Below are positions 36,839 to 43,350 of a stretch of 43,350 bases of DNA, one piece after another; positions within the stretch are counted from its first letter, which is position 1, and every line of letters starts with the position of its first letter. The stretch comes from Desulfobulbaceae bacterium (GTDB lineage: Bacteria; Desulfobacterota; Desulfobulbia; Desulfobulbales; Desulfobulbaceae). The notes beneath the pieces were generated by a model that was not told the DNA's origin, made no database searches, and was given only the letters and a program-made list of their open reading frames with translations. A program made the translations under genes and the position numbers. The DNA is taken from positions 1 to 43,350 of the forward strand of contig JAFLKR010000017.1 of the NCBI GenBank assembly GCA_019163135.1, in the 5' to 3' direction.

Positions 36839-37673
36839 ACTACCGGAAGTGGAAGTAACCCGAAGAGGCCTGCTGGCACCGTTGACCGGCAGGACGATTC
36901 ACCAGATAACCTGGAGCGTCCACCGGTTGCGCACCGAGATCCCCCACCGGTTGCTGGAGGAACAAATTGCCCGACAGCAAATCCGAACCATTGACCGACG
37001 AGCCAAGTATTTGTTGCTGCGGATGGCGAGCGACGCGACTCTGGTGATCCATCTGGGCATGACCGGCAAACTCGGCCTGATGCCGCAGGAAACAGGCCGA
37101 CACAAACACGATCACCTCTTGCTGCTGTTGGATAATGGCCTGGAACTGCGTTTCAACGACAGCCGCAGGTTCGGCACCATCGCGGTCTGGCCGGCGGAAC
37201 ACGTCATCGCCTGCGAACAGGCGTTCTCCGAAAAGGAAGGATTGGAGCCGTTCGGCGACGAGTTCACCCCGGAAAACCTGCTACGGCTTGCCCGAAACCG
37301 GCAGGCGCCGGTGAAGTCCCTGCTCATGAACGCCCGTCTGATCGCCGGAATCGGCAATATCTATGCCAACGAATTGCTGTTCGCCGCCCGCATCCATCCC
37401 CTGACCCCCGCCGGCCAACTCTCGGCTCTCCAGTGGCAACGGATCATCGCCGAAGCCCGTCAGGTCTTACAGACGGCCATTGAGGCCGGCGGCTCCACCA
37501 TCTCCGATTTTCTCGGAGCCAGCGGCCACCCCGGTTATTTTCAACTGCAGTTCAAGGTCTATGGCCGCAAAGACCTGCCCTGCCTCATGTGCGGCCACCA
37601 TCTGGTCAAAACAACCCTCGCGGGTCGTGCCACCTATTATTGCCCGTCCTGCCAACCGGCCCCTCGCACGTAA
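36831..37673 (+). CDS. mutM: formamidopyrimidine-DNA glycosylase
   Basis: A 280-residue base-excision repair enzyme that removes 8-oxoguanine and formamidopyrimidines and cuts the abasic site. The N-terminus MPELPEVEVTRRGL provides the catalytic proline and glutamate. The lysine loop HLGMTGKLGL and the helix-two-turn-helix NARLIAGIGNIYANELLF are present. The C-terminal zinc finger is complete: CLMC, then CPSC. It overlaps the phosphopantetheinyl transferase gene and should be translated with it. The gene is convergent with the glrR-like regulator, with no clear terminator between them. Confidence 0.96.
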   Translation: MPELPEVEVTRRGLLAPLTGRTIHQITWSVHRLRTEIPHRLLEEQIARQQIRTIDRRAKYLLLRMASDATLVIHLGMTGKLGLMPQETGRHKHDHLLLLLDNGLELRFNDSRRFGTIAVWPAEHVIACEQAFSEKEGLEPFGDEFTPENLLRLARNRQAPVKSLLMNARLIAGIGNIYANELLFAARIHPLTPAGQLSALQWQRIIAEARQVLQTAIEAGGSTISDFLGASGHPGYFQLQFKVYGRKDLPCLMCGHHLVKTTLAGRATYYCPSCQPAPRT

Positions 37674-37805
37674 GCCTCAAATTCCCCTACAGACCACCGC
37701 TTACCCTTGTCGCAAAAGAGAAACAGCAAGAACCCCTGATTTGACGCTCAAACCAGAAGTCCTCAGTTTTCACTGTCCCCTAAAAGCGACAGCAAACCGG
37801 CACGA

Positions 37806-39155
37806 TCAATCCTTATACAACGCAGGCACAATATGGTGGCGATTGAGCAGCTTATAAAAATCGGTTCGATTGCGCTCGGCCAGACGGGCAGCCTGGGAGA
37901 CGTTGCCCTGGGTCGTCTGCAAGAGCTGAATGAGATACTGCTGTTCAAACTGGCGCTTTGCCTCGGCCAGCGGCAGAATTTTTTTCTGGTGTTGCTTTAT
38001 GGCGTCATACAGCAGGTCTTCGGAGATCAAGGACGAGGTGGTAAGCGCCACCGCGTTTTCCACCACGTTGTAGAGTTGCCTGATATTTCCCGGCCACGGG
38101 GCCTCCACCAGAACTTTCATGGCCTCCGGGGTGAATCGTTTGCCCTGCCCGTCCTTTTTTTCGGTGAGGATAGTGACAAAGTGCTCGGCCAACAGCGGGA
38201 TATCCTCTTTCCGTCGATGCAAAGGCGGCAATTCCAGGCTGACCACGTTCAACCGGTAAAAAAGATCCTCGCGAAAGCTGTTTTCGCGGATCGCCTCCTC
38301 CAGGTTTTTATGGGTTGCGGAAATAATCCGCACGTTCACCGTGACCGATTGGGAACTCCCCACCGGCCGAATCTGCCGATCCTGGAGGACTCGCAGCAGC
38401 TTGACCTGAATATGGAGCGGCATGTCGCCGATTTCATCGAGAAAAAGGGTGCCATTATGGGCGGATTGAAACAGGCCGGCATAGCTCTTGACCGCCCCGG
38501 TGAACGACCCCTTGACATGCCCGAACAGTTCCGACTCCAGCAGGGTTTCGGGAATGGCGGTGCAGTTGACCGGAATAAACGGCCCCTTCCTGAAATTGCT
38601 GGCTTTGTGTAAAGCGATGGCCAGCAGTTCCTTGCCGGTACCGCTCTCCCCACGGATCAGGATGGTGGAATCGGTTTCAGCGACCAGTTTGGCCCGGGAA
38701 AGCAGTTCCTCCATCACCGCACTTTGACAGATGATATCTTGCCGCCACTCTTCCCGATCCTGCCCGGCGTCGCTGCTGCCGCCGCCGGTCATCTCGATCG
38801 CTTTATCGACCTCCTCCAGGAGGGCCGCCCCTTCGATCGGTTTAGTCAAAAACGAAAATACCCCCTGCCGGGTGGCCTCGACCGCTTCGGGAATCGAACC
38901 ATGGGCGGTAATGATGATAACCGGAACCGACTTGTTGAGATTGCGAATCGCCTCAAACAGGGCCAAGCCGTCGATCCCGGGCATACGCAGGTCGGTCAGC
39001 ACAACATCGGGCTTAAAAGCTGAAAAGGTGGCCAGGGCCTCCTCGCCGCTGCCGGCGACCGCAACCTGATAATCTTTACTTTCCAGGCGTAGTTTCCACA
39101 GACGAAGCAGATCGGATTCATCGTCGACCAGCAGTACTTTATAATAACGCCCCAT
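37806..39155 (-). CDS. glrR: sigma-54-dependent response regulator (GlrR/QseF type)
   Basis: A 449-residue NtrC-class activator. The receiver (about 5-120) has Asp55 in VLTDLRMPG and Lys105 in LTKP. The AAA+ domain has Walker A GESGTGKE (169-176), the sigma-54 loop GSFTGA (216-221; Ser replaces the common Ala, as in some family members) and Walker B TLFLDEIGD. The C-terminal Fis-type helix-turn-helix spans about 395-440 (GNVSQAARLAERNRTDFYKLL). It ends the operon VanZ-like, kinase, lipoprotein, regulator, one base after the lipoprotein stop. Gene order and length match GlrR/QseF of enterobacteria. Its target promoters here are unknown. Confidence 0.92.
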   Translation of the reverse strand: MGRYYKVLLVDDESDLLRLWKLRLESKDYQVAVAGSGEEALATFSAFKPDVVLTDLRMPGIDGLALFEAIRNLNKSVPVIIITAHGSIPEAVEATRQGVFSFLTKPIEGAALLEEVDKAIEMTGGGSSDAGQDREEWRQDIICQSAVMEELLSRAKLVAETDSTILIRGESGTGKELLAIALHKASNFRKGPFIPVNCTAIPETLLESELFGHVKGSFTGAVKSYAGLFQSAHNGTLFLDEIGDMPLHIQVKLLRVLQDRQIRPVGSSQSVTVNVRIISATHKNLEEAIRENSFREDLFYRLNVVSLELPPLHRRKEDIPLLAEHFVTILTEKKDGQGKRFTPEAMKVLVEAPWPGNIRQLYNVVENAVALTTSSLISEDLLYDAIKQHQKKILPLAEAKRQFEQQYLIQLLQTTQGNVSQAARLAERNRTDFYKLLNRHHIVPALYKD

Positions 39156-39156
39156 C

Positions 39157-39747
39157 TCACCGCTCCCTGTTCTTGATAATAGTTTCTATATTTTTCAACT
39201 CTTCGATCTGCTTCTGCAACTCCTGAATCTTCCCCTGATCAAGGAGAGCCCCTTTTTCCAAGGCCTCATTCCGCTCCAGCAATTCTTTATTCTCAGCCCC
39301 CAACTCCTCTTTTTCATCGAGGATTTTGCTGCCCTGGATTTTTTTAATCATTTTTTCCCGATCAATCCGCTCCATCAGCGTATGAATCCCCTGAAGACTT
39401 GCTCCATCCTCAGGGTGCGATTTCAGGTACTTCGCCAGGATTTCCATCCCGGATTTAAACTGCCGGTAACTGGCATGGTCATGGAGACTCAGGCAGATCA
39501 GTTGCAAGGTGGCGGCAGCCTCGCCCCCAACAGCCCGGGCCGAGGCAAGCTTGTAGGCCTCCTTGAATTCCTTGCGCGACATCTTCTGGCGCTCGGTCAG
39601 GCAGGTCATGAGCTGATTGGTGGCCGACGGCGGGCACACCACTGCTTCCTTGACGGGTTCCGGGGACGATCCCTTCCAAAACCCATCCGCACAACCGCCC
39701 GCCAACAGGCCCGACAAGGTAACAACCAACCATACAATCGCTTTCAT
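39157..39747 (-). CDS. qseG: lipoprotein between kinase and regulator (QseG-like)
   Basis: A 196-residue lipoprotein. The signal peptide MKAIVWLVVTLSGLLAGGC ends in a lipobox with Cys19. The mature part starts with a short variable segment, then a helical domain (LMTCLTERQKMSRKEF...), and finishes with a long charged coiled coil (about 120-196). Sequence similarity is low. I assign it by its place: its ATG overlaps the kinase stop by four bases (ATGA), and the regulator starts one base after its stop. This is exactly the qseE-qseG-qseF arrangement of enterobacteria, where QseG stimulates the kinase. The frame could be extended upstream to 39831, but only by overlapping the kinase. Confidence 0.75.
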   Translation of the reverse strand: MKAIVWLVVTLSGLLAGGCADGFWKGSSPEPVKEAVVCPPSATNQLMTCLTERQKMSRKEFKEAYKLASARAVGGEAAATLQLICLSLHDHASYRQFKSGMEILAKYLKSHPEDGASLQGIHTLMERIDREKMIKKIQGSKILDEKEELGAENKELLERNEALEKGALLDQGKIQELQKQIEELKNIETIIKNRER

Positions 39748-41198
39748 TCCACACCATCCTTTGCCCGCGGCAAGGTCACCGAAAACCGGGCGCCTTGGCT
39801 GCTGGGTAGCAGTCGCAGCGTGCCGCCGCAATTCTGTACATACTCTTTACTGATTGCAAGTCCCAGACCAGAGCCCTTGACCACCGACCGATTTTCCTGG
39901 CTTCCTTGAAAAAAAGGCTGAAAAATCTGGGAGTGATCCTCTTCGCTGATTCCCGGACCGGTGTCTTCAATCAGCACATTGACCTTGTTGCTTTTTACTT
40001 TCATATAGATGCCGACATCGCCGTTATCCGGGGTGAACTTGATGGCATTGGCCAGCAGATTGTCGACCACGGTTTTCAGCTGTTTGCGGTTACCAGTGAC
40101 GGTCGCCGGTTCCAGTTGGGTGGTCAGCCGGATATTTCGGGCAAGCAGGGCATGACGATGATCCCCGGCAACCTCGTCGATCAGGGCATCGAACCGGAGC
40201 TCCTGGAGATCAAGGGGGATTTCCTTGGCCTGGGCCATATTAAAATCGAGAATATTTTGAATAAGTTTTTGTAACTTATTGCAATTTTTATCAAGGATAG
40301 CCACCACCTCAGCCTGATTGGGACTCAACGGCCCCACCAGGCCATCCTTGAGCAGACCGGCCCCTTCTTTGATGGAGGAAAGCGGTGTTTTCAACTCATG
40401 GGAAATATGGGCCAGCATCTTCACCTTTTCGCGATCCAGGGTGTTAAGCCTTTTTCGCAGCCAATCGAGCTTTTCGCCAATCACCTCCAGGTCACGGGGG
40501 CCCAAAACGATGATCGGGGTGGTAAAATCGCCCTCTCCCAACCGCTCGATTCCACGGTCCAGCTGACTGACCGGTTTATTGATCAGGGAAATAAAAAACA
40601 CTATAAGCAGCACACTAAAGCCGATCAGCCCGGACACTTGCCAGACCAGGGCTTTTTTATTGCTCTGCACCCGTTCTTTGAGGAGATCGACTTCTCGAAT
40701 CATCAGGGTGTTGCTCAGCCGTTCCAGTTGCGAGGCTAGTGACCCGATCTCGCCGTAGCCGGTGAGCGCGGCTTCCTGTCCCTGCTTGCCGATTTCAGGG
40801 TTGCCGGCGGCATCATTGAGAGCCGTCACCAGGTGGCGCTCCCTGACCTGCAACTGTTCGATCAACGGGGCCAGGTCGTTCTCGGTATTTAGGGCGGCAA
40901 ACTGGGCCAGCAACTCCTCCAGTTCCCGATAACCGGTATTGACCTCCTTCAACTGCTCCGCATCACCCAGCACCATGAATAATCGGGCCGTCCGCTCCTG
41001 TGCCCGGAGCAGTTCCGCCACCTTTCTGCTGCTATCGATCCGGCTGACCGAACGAAACACCGCCACCGCCCCCTGCTGCACCAGGCCGTCAAGGATCTGG
41101 ATAGAGCTGACCAGCGCAATAACCAGGGGCAGAGCCACAAAAATAAACCCGCTCAGCAACAGGGAAAAGAATGATCGCGGACGATAGAGGCGGCTCAC
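39744..41198 (-). CDS. glrK: sensor histidine kinase (GlrK/QseE type)
   Basis: A 484-residue inner-membrane kinase. Helix 1 spans about 13-35, followed by a helical periplasmic domain of about 150 residues, helix 2 (about 186-206) and a HAMP linker. The phospho-acceptor box is HISHELKTPLSSIKEGAGLL with His267. The remainder resembles GlrK block by block: DGLVGPLSPNQAEVVAILD, QKLIQNILDFN, FQPFFQGS and VKGSGLGLAISKEYV. The cytoplasmic helical sensor matches GlrK length (about 475). The gene starts six bases after the VanZ-like gene ends and is coupled to the lipoprotein gene by an ATGA overlap. Confidence 0.9.
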   Translation of the reverse strand: MSRLYRPRSFFSLLLSGFIFVALPLVIALVSSIQILDGLVQQGAVAVFRSVSRIDSSRKVAELLRAQERTARLFMVLGDAEQLKEVNTGYRELEELLAQFAALNTENDLAPLIEQLQVRERHLVTALNDAAGNPEIGKQGQEAALTGYGEIGSLASQLERLSNTLMIREVDLLKERVQSNKKALVWQVSGLIGFSVLLIVFFISLINKPVSQLDRGIERLGEGDFTTPIIVLGPRDLEVIGEKLDWLRKRLNTLDREKVKMLAHISHELKTPLSSIKEGAGLLKDGLVGPLSPNQAEVVAILDKNCNKLQKLIQNILDFNMAQAKEIPLDLQELRFDALIDEVAGDHRHALLARNIRLTTQLEPATVTGNRKQLKTVVDNLLANAIKFTPDNGDVGIYMKVKSNKVNVLIEDTGPGISEEDHSQIFQPFFQGSQENRSVVKGSGLGLAISKEYVQNCGGTLRLLPSSQGARFSVTLPRAKDGVE

Positions 41199-41204
41199 AA
41201 GGCT

Positions 41205-42152
41205 TCACTCGCTGAGGTAGACATAATCAAGATAGATCTCCATCGGGCGGGCCTGTTGCACCACAAACAAACCAAACCCTTCGATATGCTCCATATCCAT
41301 AGTTCGTCCCTTGAGGGCATTTTTTACCTTGTCGAGCGGAATGATCAAATCGTTCCACCCTTGCTGGAGGATGAACTGCTGATTGAAACGATCACTAAAC
41401 TCCTGCCCATGGGCTTTGTGATGGGTATCATTAATGCGACAATTGAGAACCAGCCCGCCGTCCTGGGGGTTATAGACGCTGTAGCGAAGGGTTCGAAAAC
41501 TCCGCCAGTCACCGGGAAAATGAAACAGCGAAATCCCGGAATATTTGGCGGTGGACAACTGCACCCGCACCGACTTTTGGCCATGCCGCACCCTTTGCGT
41601 TTCCTCACGCAACTGCGGCCGATTGACCCAGCGATCAAGCTCAAAGGGTGTTTCAAAATCGGCCAGCATCGGGAATTGCCGTGCAGCGAGGTGTTCATCG
41701 ATCAGCGATCTGGTCAGCGGCCAAAGCGCGATAGCCAGCAGGATCAGCACCATCGCTCGGAATGCCTGCTGTTGCCACGGCCTATTCAAGAGCGGAGGGC
41801 GGATAAAAAAAGCAAAGGCGATCAGGCACCCCTGCAGATTGCGCAACACATCGAACATATCGGGTGATCGGCCGCTGGTAAAATTTTGTAATATTTCGAC
41901 CAATAATCCGAAAAGAAACACGGCAGTTACGATGCAAACAAAAAGCCGAAGCGGCGACAGCTGGGCAAATCTGCCCCGCAGGGTGCGGCAGAGCCAACAG
42001 GACAGCAGGAAAAAATAGAAAATATGCCCGAGATCCCAGAAAGACTGAAAGGAACGTGGTGAATGATACCCCGGACCACCCAGGAAAAAAAAGGGGGCAA
42101 TGAGCAGCAGGAGCCCGATCAAAAGGGGATTGAGAAAGGTATGGTATTTCAT
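41205..42152 (-). CDS. VanZ-like membrane protein with C-terminal carbohydrate-binding-like domain
   Basis: A 315-residue protein in two parts. The first 150 residues carry four to five membrane helices with the VanZ pattern: WDLGHIFYFFLLSCWL, then LVEILQNFTSGRSPDMFDVLRN, where the glutamate and aspartates are the family's conserved charges. From about residue 160 a soluble beta-rich region begins (ADFETPFELDRW...). It contains SVRVQLSTAKYSGISLFHFPGDW-type strands and resembles CBM11-like or discoidin folds. This combination is not the short VanZ of the glycopeptide-resistance cluster. It is the first gene of the kinase/lipoprotein/regulator operon, so it may act in envelope sensing or stress. 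Confidence 0.78.
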   Translation of the reverse strand: MKYHTFLNPLLIGLLLLIAPFFFLGGPGYHSPRSFQSFWDLGHIFYFFLLSCWLCRTLRGRFAQLSPLRLFVCIVTAVFLFGLLVEILQNFTSGRSPDMFDVLRNLQGCLIAFAFFIRPPLLNRPWQQQAFRAMVLILLAIALWPLTRSLIDEHLAARQFPMLADFETPFELDRWVNRPQLREETQRVRHGQKSVRVQLSTAKYSGISLFHFPGDWRSFRTLRYSVYNPQDGGLVLNCRINDTHHKAHGQEFSDRFNQQFILQQGWNDLIIPLDKVKNALKGRTMDMEHIEGFGLFVVQQARPMEIYLDYVYLSE

Positions 42153-42296
42153 CGATGCGGCACGAAGACCCTACGCTTGCCCATTGGATCGGCGATAAGG
42201 ATAGGACCCAAAAAAAAATCTTCCCTGAATCCGTTGCAGGGCAACGAAACTCTGAAATTTTATATTACATATCGTGTACTTATAAAATTTTACTCG

Positions 42297-42326
42297 TTGA
42301 CACGAACTGCTTTTTCAGACATCATA
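42297..42326 (+). promoter_or_regulatory. possible promoter of the comEA-like gene
   Basis: TTGACA (42297-42302) is perfect, but the -10 candidate 18 bases on (ATCATA) is only fair. An AT-rich stretch with TATAAA lies just upstream. The comEA start is 50 bases downstream of the -10 and has a strong AAAGGAGG ribosome-binding site. Confidence 0.4.
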
Positions 42327-42375
42327 CCCCAATCCATCCGCTTCATCCCTATTAATTACCCAAAAGGAGGTACTT

Positions 42376-42630
42376 ATGAAAAAGCTGTACATTACGTTCT
42401 TGCTCGTTCTTTTTTTTGCGACGGCAGCCTTTGCCAAGGTGAACATCAACACCGCAACCGCCAATGAGCTGACAACCCTTAATGGTATCGGAAAAGTGAA
42501 AGCGGAAGCTATCGTGGCTTACCGTACCGCCAACGGTAATTTTAACACGGTTGAGGAACTCGCCAAAGTTAAAGGACTGGGCGGCAAAAATCTCGAAAAA
42601 ATCAAACCCGAGATATCCATCGGCGAATAA
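42376..42630 (+). CDS. small secreted helix-hairpin-helix protein (ComEA-like)
   Basis: An 84-residue protein. A signal peptide of about 20 residues (MKKLYITFLLVLFFATAAFA) precedes one HhH pair: KVNINTATANELTTLNGIGK, then FNTVEELAKVKGLGGKNLEK. This is the ComEA DNA-binding module alone, without the membrane anchor domain. It probably binds DNA in the periplasm and helps natural uptake, but such small proteins are common and often have no proven role. It is monocistronic with a strong ribosome-binding site. Confidence 0.9.
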   Translation: MKKLYITFLLVLFFATAAFAKVNINTATANELTTLNGIGKVKAEAIVAYRTANGNFNTVEELAKVKGLGGKNLEKIKPEISIGE

Positions 42631-42736
42631 ATCCCAAAGTCCATCAATATCCGGTCTCCCCGCACCTGGGGGGCCGGAATCCCTTCCTTCCCCATCGTTT
42701 TTTTTTACTATCTTTGCGAGTATCCAATCAATTTTC

Positions 42737-42922
42737 AAGACGCGCGACCCTTCATCTACCCAGACCGTGGTGGATGACCTGATTTGCCTGCTCGAAATTT
42801 TACCATTGCACCTCTTGAAACTTGATGGTTGCACCCTTAGGCTTAAAGCACCCCTGTTGACGCTGGATCGACGGCTGAAGGCCACTGCGCAAAATTTAAA
42901 CATCGAGACCATGGAGATCTAA
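42737..42922 (+). pseudogene. remnant of a PIN-domain (VapC-type) toxin, C-terminal end
   Basis: The frame ending at 42922 reads VVDDLICLLEILPLHLLKLD, then CTLRLKAPLLTLDRRLKATA, and stops after ETMEI. The LLTLDRRL block near the end is typical of the last strand and helix of PIN toxins. About six residues expected between the two parts are missing. No start codon with ribosome-binding site serves this frame (the only ATG lies inside comEA), and the catalytic N-terminal part is absent. The stop lies just before the antitoxin start. Confidence 0.55.
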
Positions 42923-42923
42923 C

Positions 42924-43142
42924 ATGCAAGTCTATACCTATTCAGAAGCCCGTCAGAAACTTGCACTACTCCTCGAACAAGCTGAAAATTCAGGAAAAGT
43001 TATAATACGCAGAAAGGACGGCAGGACCTTCTCCCTGACTCCGGAAAAAATGGCCTTCTCCCCTTTAGACGTCCCCACAATTAAGGCACAAATAACGACG
43101 GAAGAGATAGTCGCGCTCGTTCGAGAAGGACGAGAAAGATAA
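42924..43142 (+). CDS. Phd/YefM-family antitoxin, apparently orphan
   Basis: A 72-residue protein beginning MQVYTYSEARQKLALLLEQA, the conserved DNA-binding N-terminus of prevent-host-death antitoxins. The short tail (TEEIVALVREGRER) is the toxin-binding part. GGAGA precedes the ATG. No toxin gene follows; the next bases are a palindromic repeat. Only a PIN-toxin remnant lies upstream. It could be a retained regulator of an eroded toxin-antitoxin locus. Confidence 0.8.
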   Translation: MQVYTYSEARQKLALLLEQAENSGKVIIRRKDGRTFSLTPEKMAFSPLDVPTIKAQITTEEIVALVREGRER

Positions 43143-43181
43143 AAGCGGTGAGGCAAACTTTATTGGCGCATTATTCCAACT

Positions 43182-43318
43182 TTGATGGTCTCGCAAAAAG
43201 GTGATTTCTGTCATTTCAAGTAGCAAAACGACGAGAAATCTCTCAATTATTTCAGAGATTTCTCTCTGCGTTCGAAATGACAAAACGAAGGTTTCCCTCT
43301 ATTTTGCGAACCCATCAA
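43182..43318. repeat. 137-bp MITE-like palindromic element
   Basis: The ends are 17-bp terminal inverted repeats matching at 15 positions: the left end starts TTGATGG and continues to GCAAAA; the right end is TTTTGC through CCATCAA. Inside are a second pair GTCATTTC (43210-43217) and GAAATGAC (43274-43281) and a perfect 11-bp pair GAGAAATCTCT / AGAGATTTCTC around ten bases. There is no coding capacity. The GTCATTTC / GAAATGAC core resembles dispersed repeats known from many bacterial genomes. It may be a non-autonomous mobile element. Confidence 0.75.
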
Positions 43319-43350
43319 TTTTATTTCAAAATCCCAATCAATGCGGATAA

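Overview
The window reads as a stretch of chromosome from a Gram-negative bacterium, most likely of the Desulfobacterota (the old Deltaproteobacteria). The assignment is an inference. It rests on an outer-membrane-type lipoprotein, a tesA-ybbAP lipid/ABC module, a sigma-54 activator, PilZ and GGDEF/EAL signalling proteins, an ADP-forming acyl-CoA synthetase, and a Bacillus-like non-adenylylated glutamine synthetase beside a type III enzyme. No rRNA, tRNA, CRISPR array or complete IS was seen.

Layout. 1-3.8 kb: a cut-off reading frame, alanine dehydrogenase (minus), and a secreted L,D-transpeptidase (plus) followed by a small unknown gene. 3.9-7.8 kb: a minus-strand tesA-ybbA-ybbP operon. 7.9-11.0 kb: a zinc module, with a Fur-family regulator (zur) divergent from znuABC. 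Two matching 22-bp palindromes lie in the shared promoter region. 11.1-13.3 kb: ADP-forming acyl-CoA synthetase. 13.3-16.6 kb: a hybrid sensor kinase (minus). 16.6-22.6 kb: a structured 520-bp intergenic region, a GGDEF/EAL protein, and a 1064-residue membrane protein of unknown function with a PHP-like N-terminal motif. 22.6-31.2 kb: a nitrogen-assimilation block, all on the minus strand. In transcription order it is amtB, glnB, glnD, glnN (type III glutamine synthetase) and glnA (type I-alpha glutamine synthetase). A decayed IS1595-type transposase lies between the two synthetase genes. 31.6-32.3 kb: a PilZ gene with a strong promoter and a structured leader. 32.3-35.9 kb: GDP-mannose precursor genes (phosphomannomutase, manC) and cvpA (minus). 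36.0-37.7 kb: a phosphopantetheinyl transferase overlapping mutM (plus). 37.8-42.2 kb: a minus-strand operon of a VanZ-like protein, a GlrK/QseE-type kinase, a QseG-like lipoprotein and a GlrR/QseF-type sigma-54 activator. 42.3-43.35 kb: a small ComEA-like protein, the tail of a PIN toxin, an orphan Phd/YefM antitoxin, and a 137-bp MITE-like palindromic element.

How it fits together. AmtB imports ammonium, GlnB senses nitrogen and is modified by GlnD, and two unrelated glutamine synthetases fix the ammonium. The type I enzyme lacks the adenylylation tyrosine. A near-consensus sigma-54 promoter precedes amtB. Zinc uptake is predicted to be repressed by Zur through two operators, one of which also covers zur's own promoter. 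The QseEGF-like cassette, L,D-transpeptidase, GDP-mannose genes, VanZ-like protein and c-di-GMP proteins point to investment in envelope and surface control.

The best candidates for something undescribed are the 1064-residue protein at 19369-22563 and the structured, terminator-bearing leader in front of the GGDEF/EAL gene just upstream of it.
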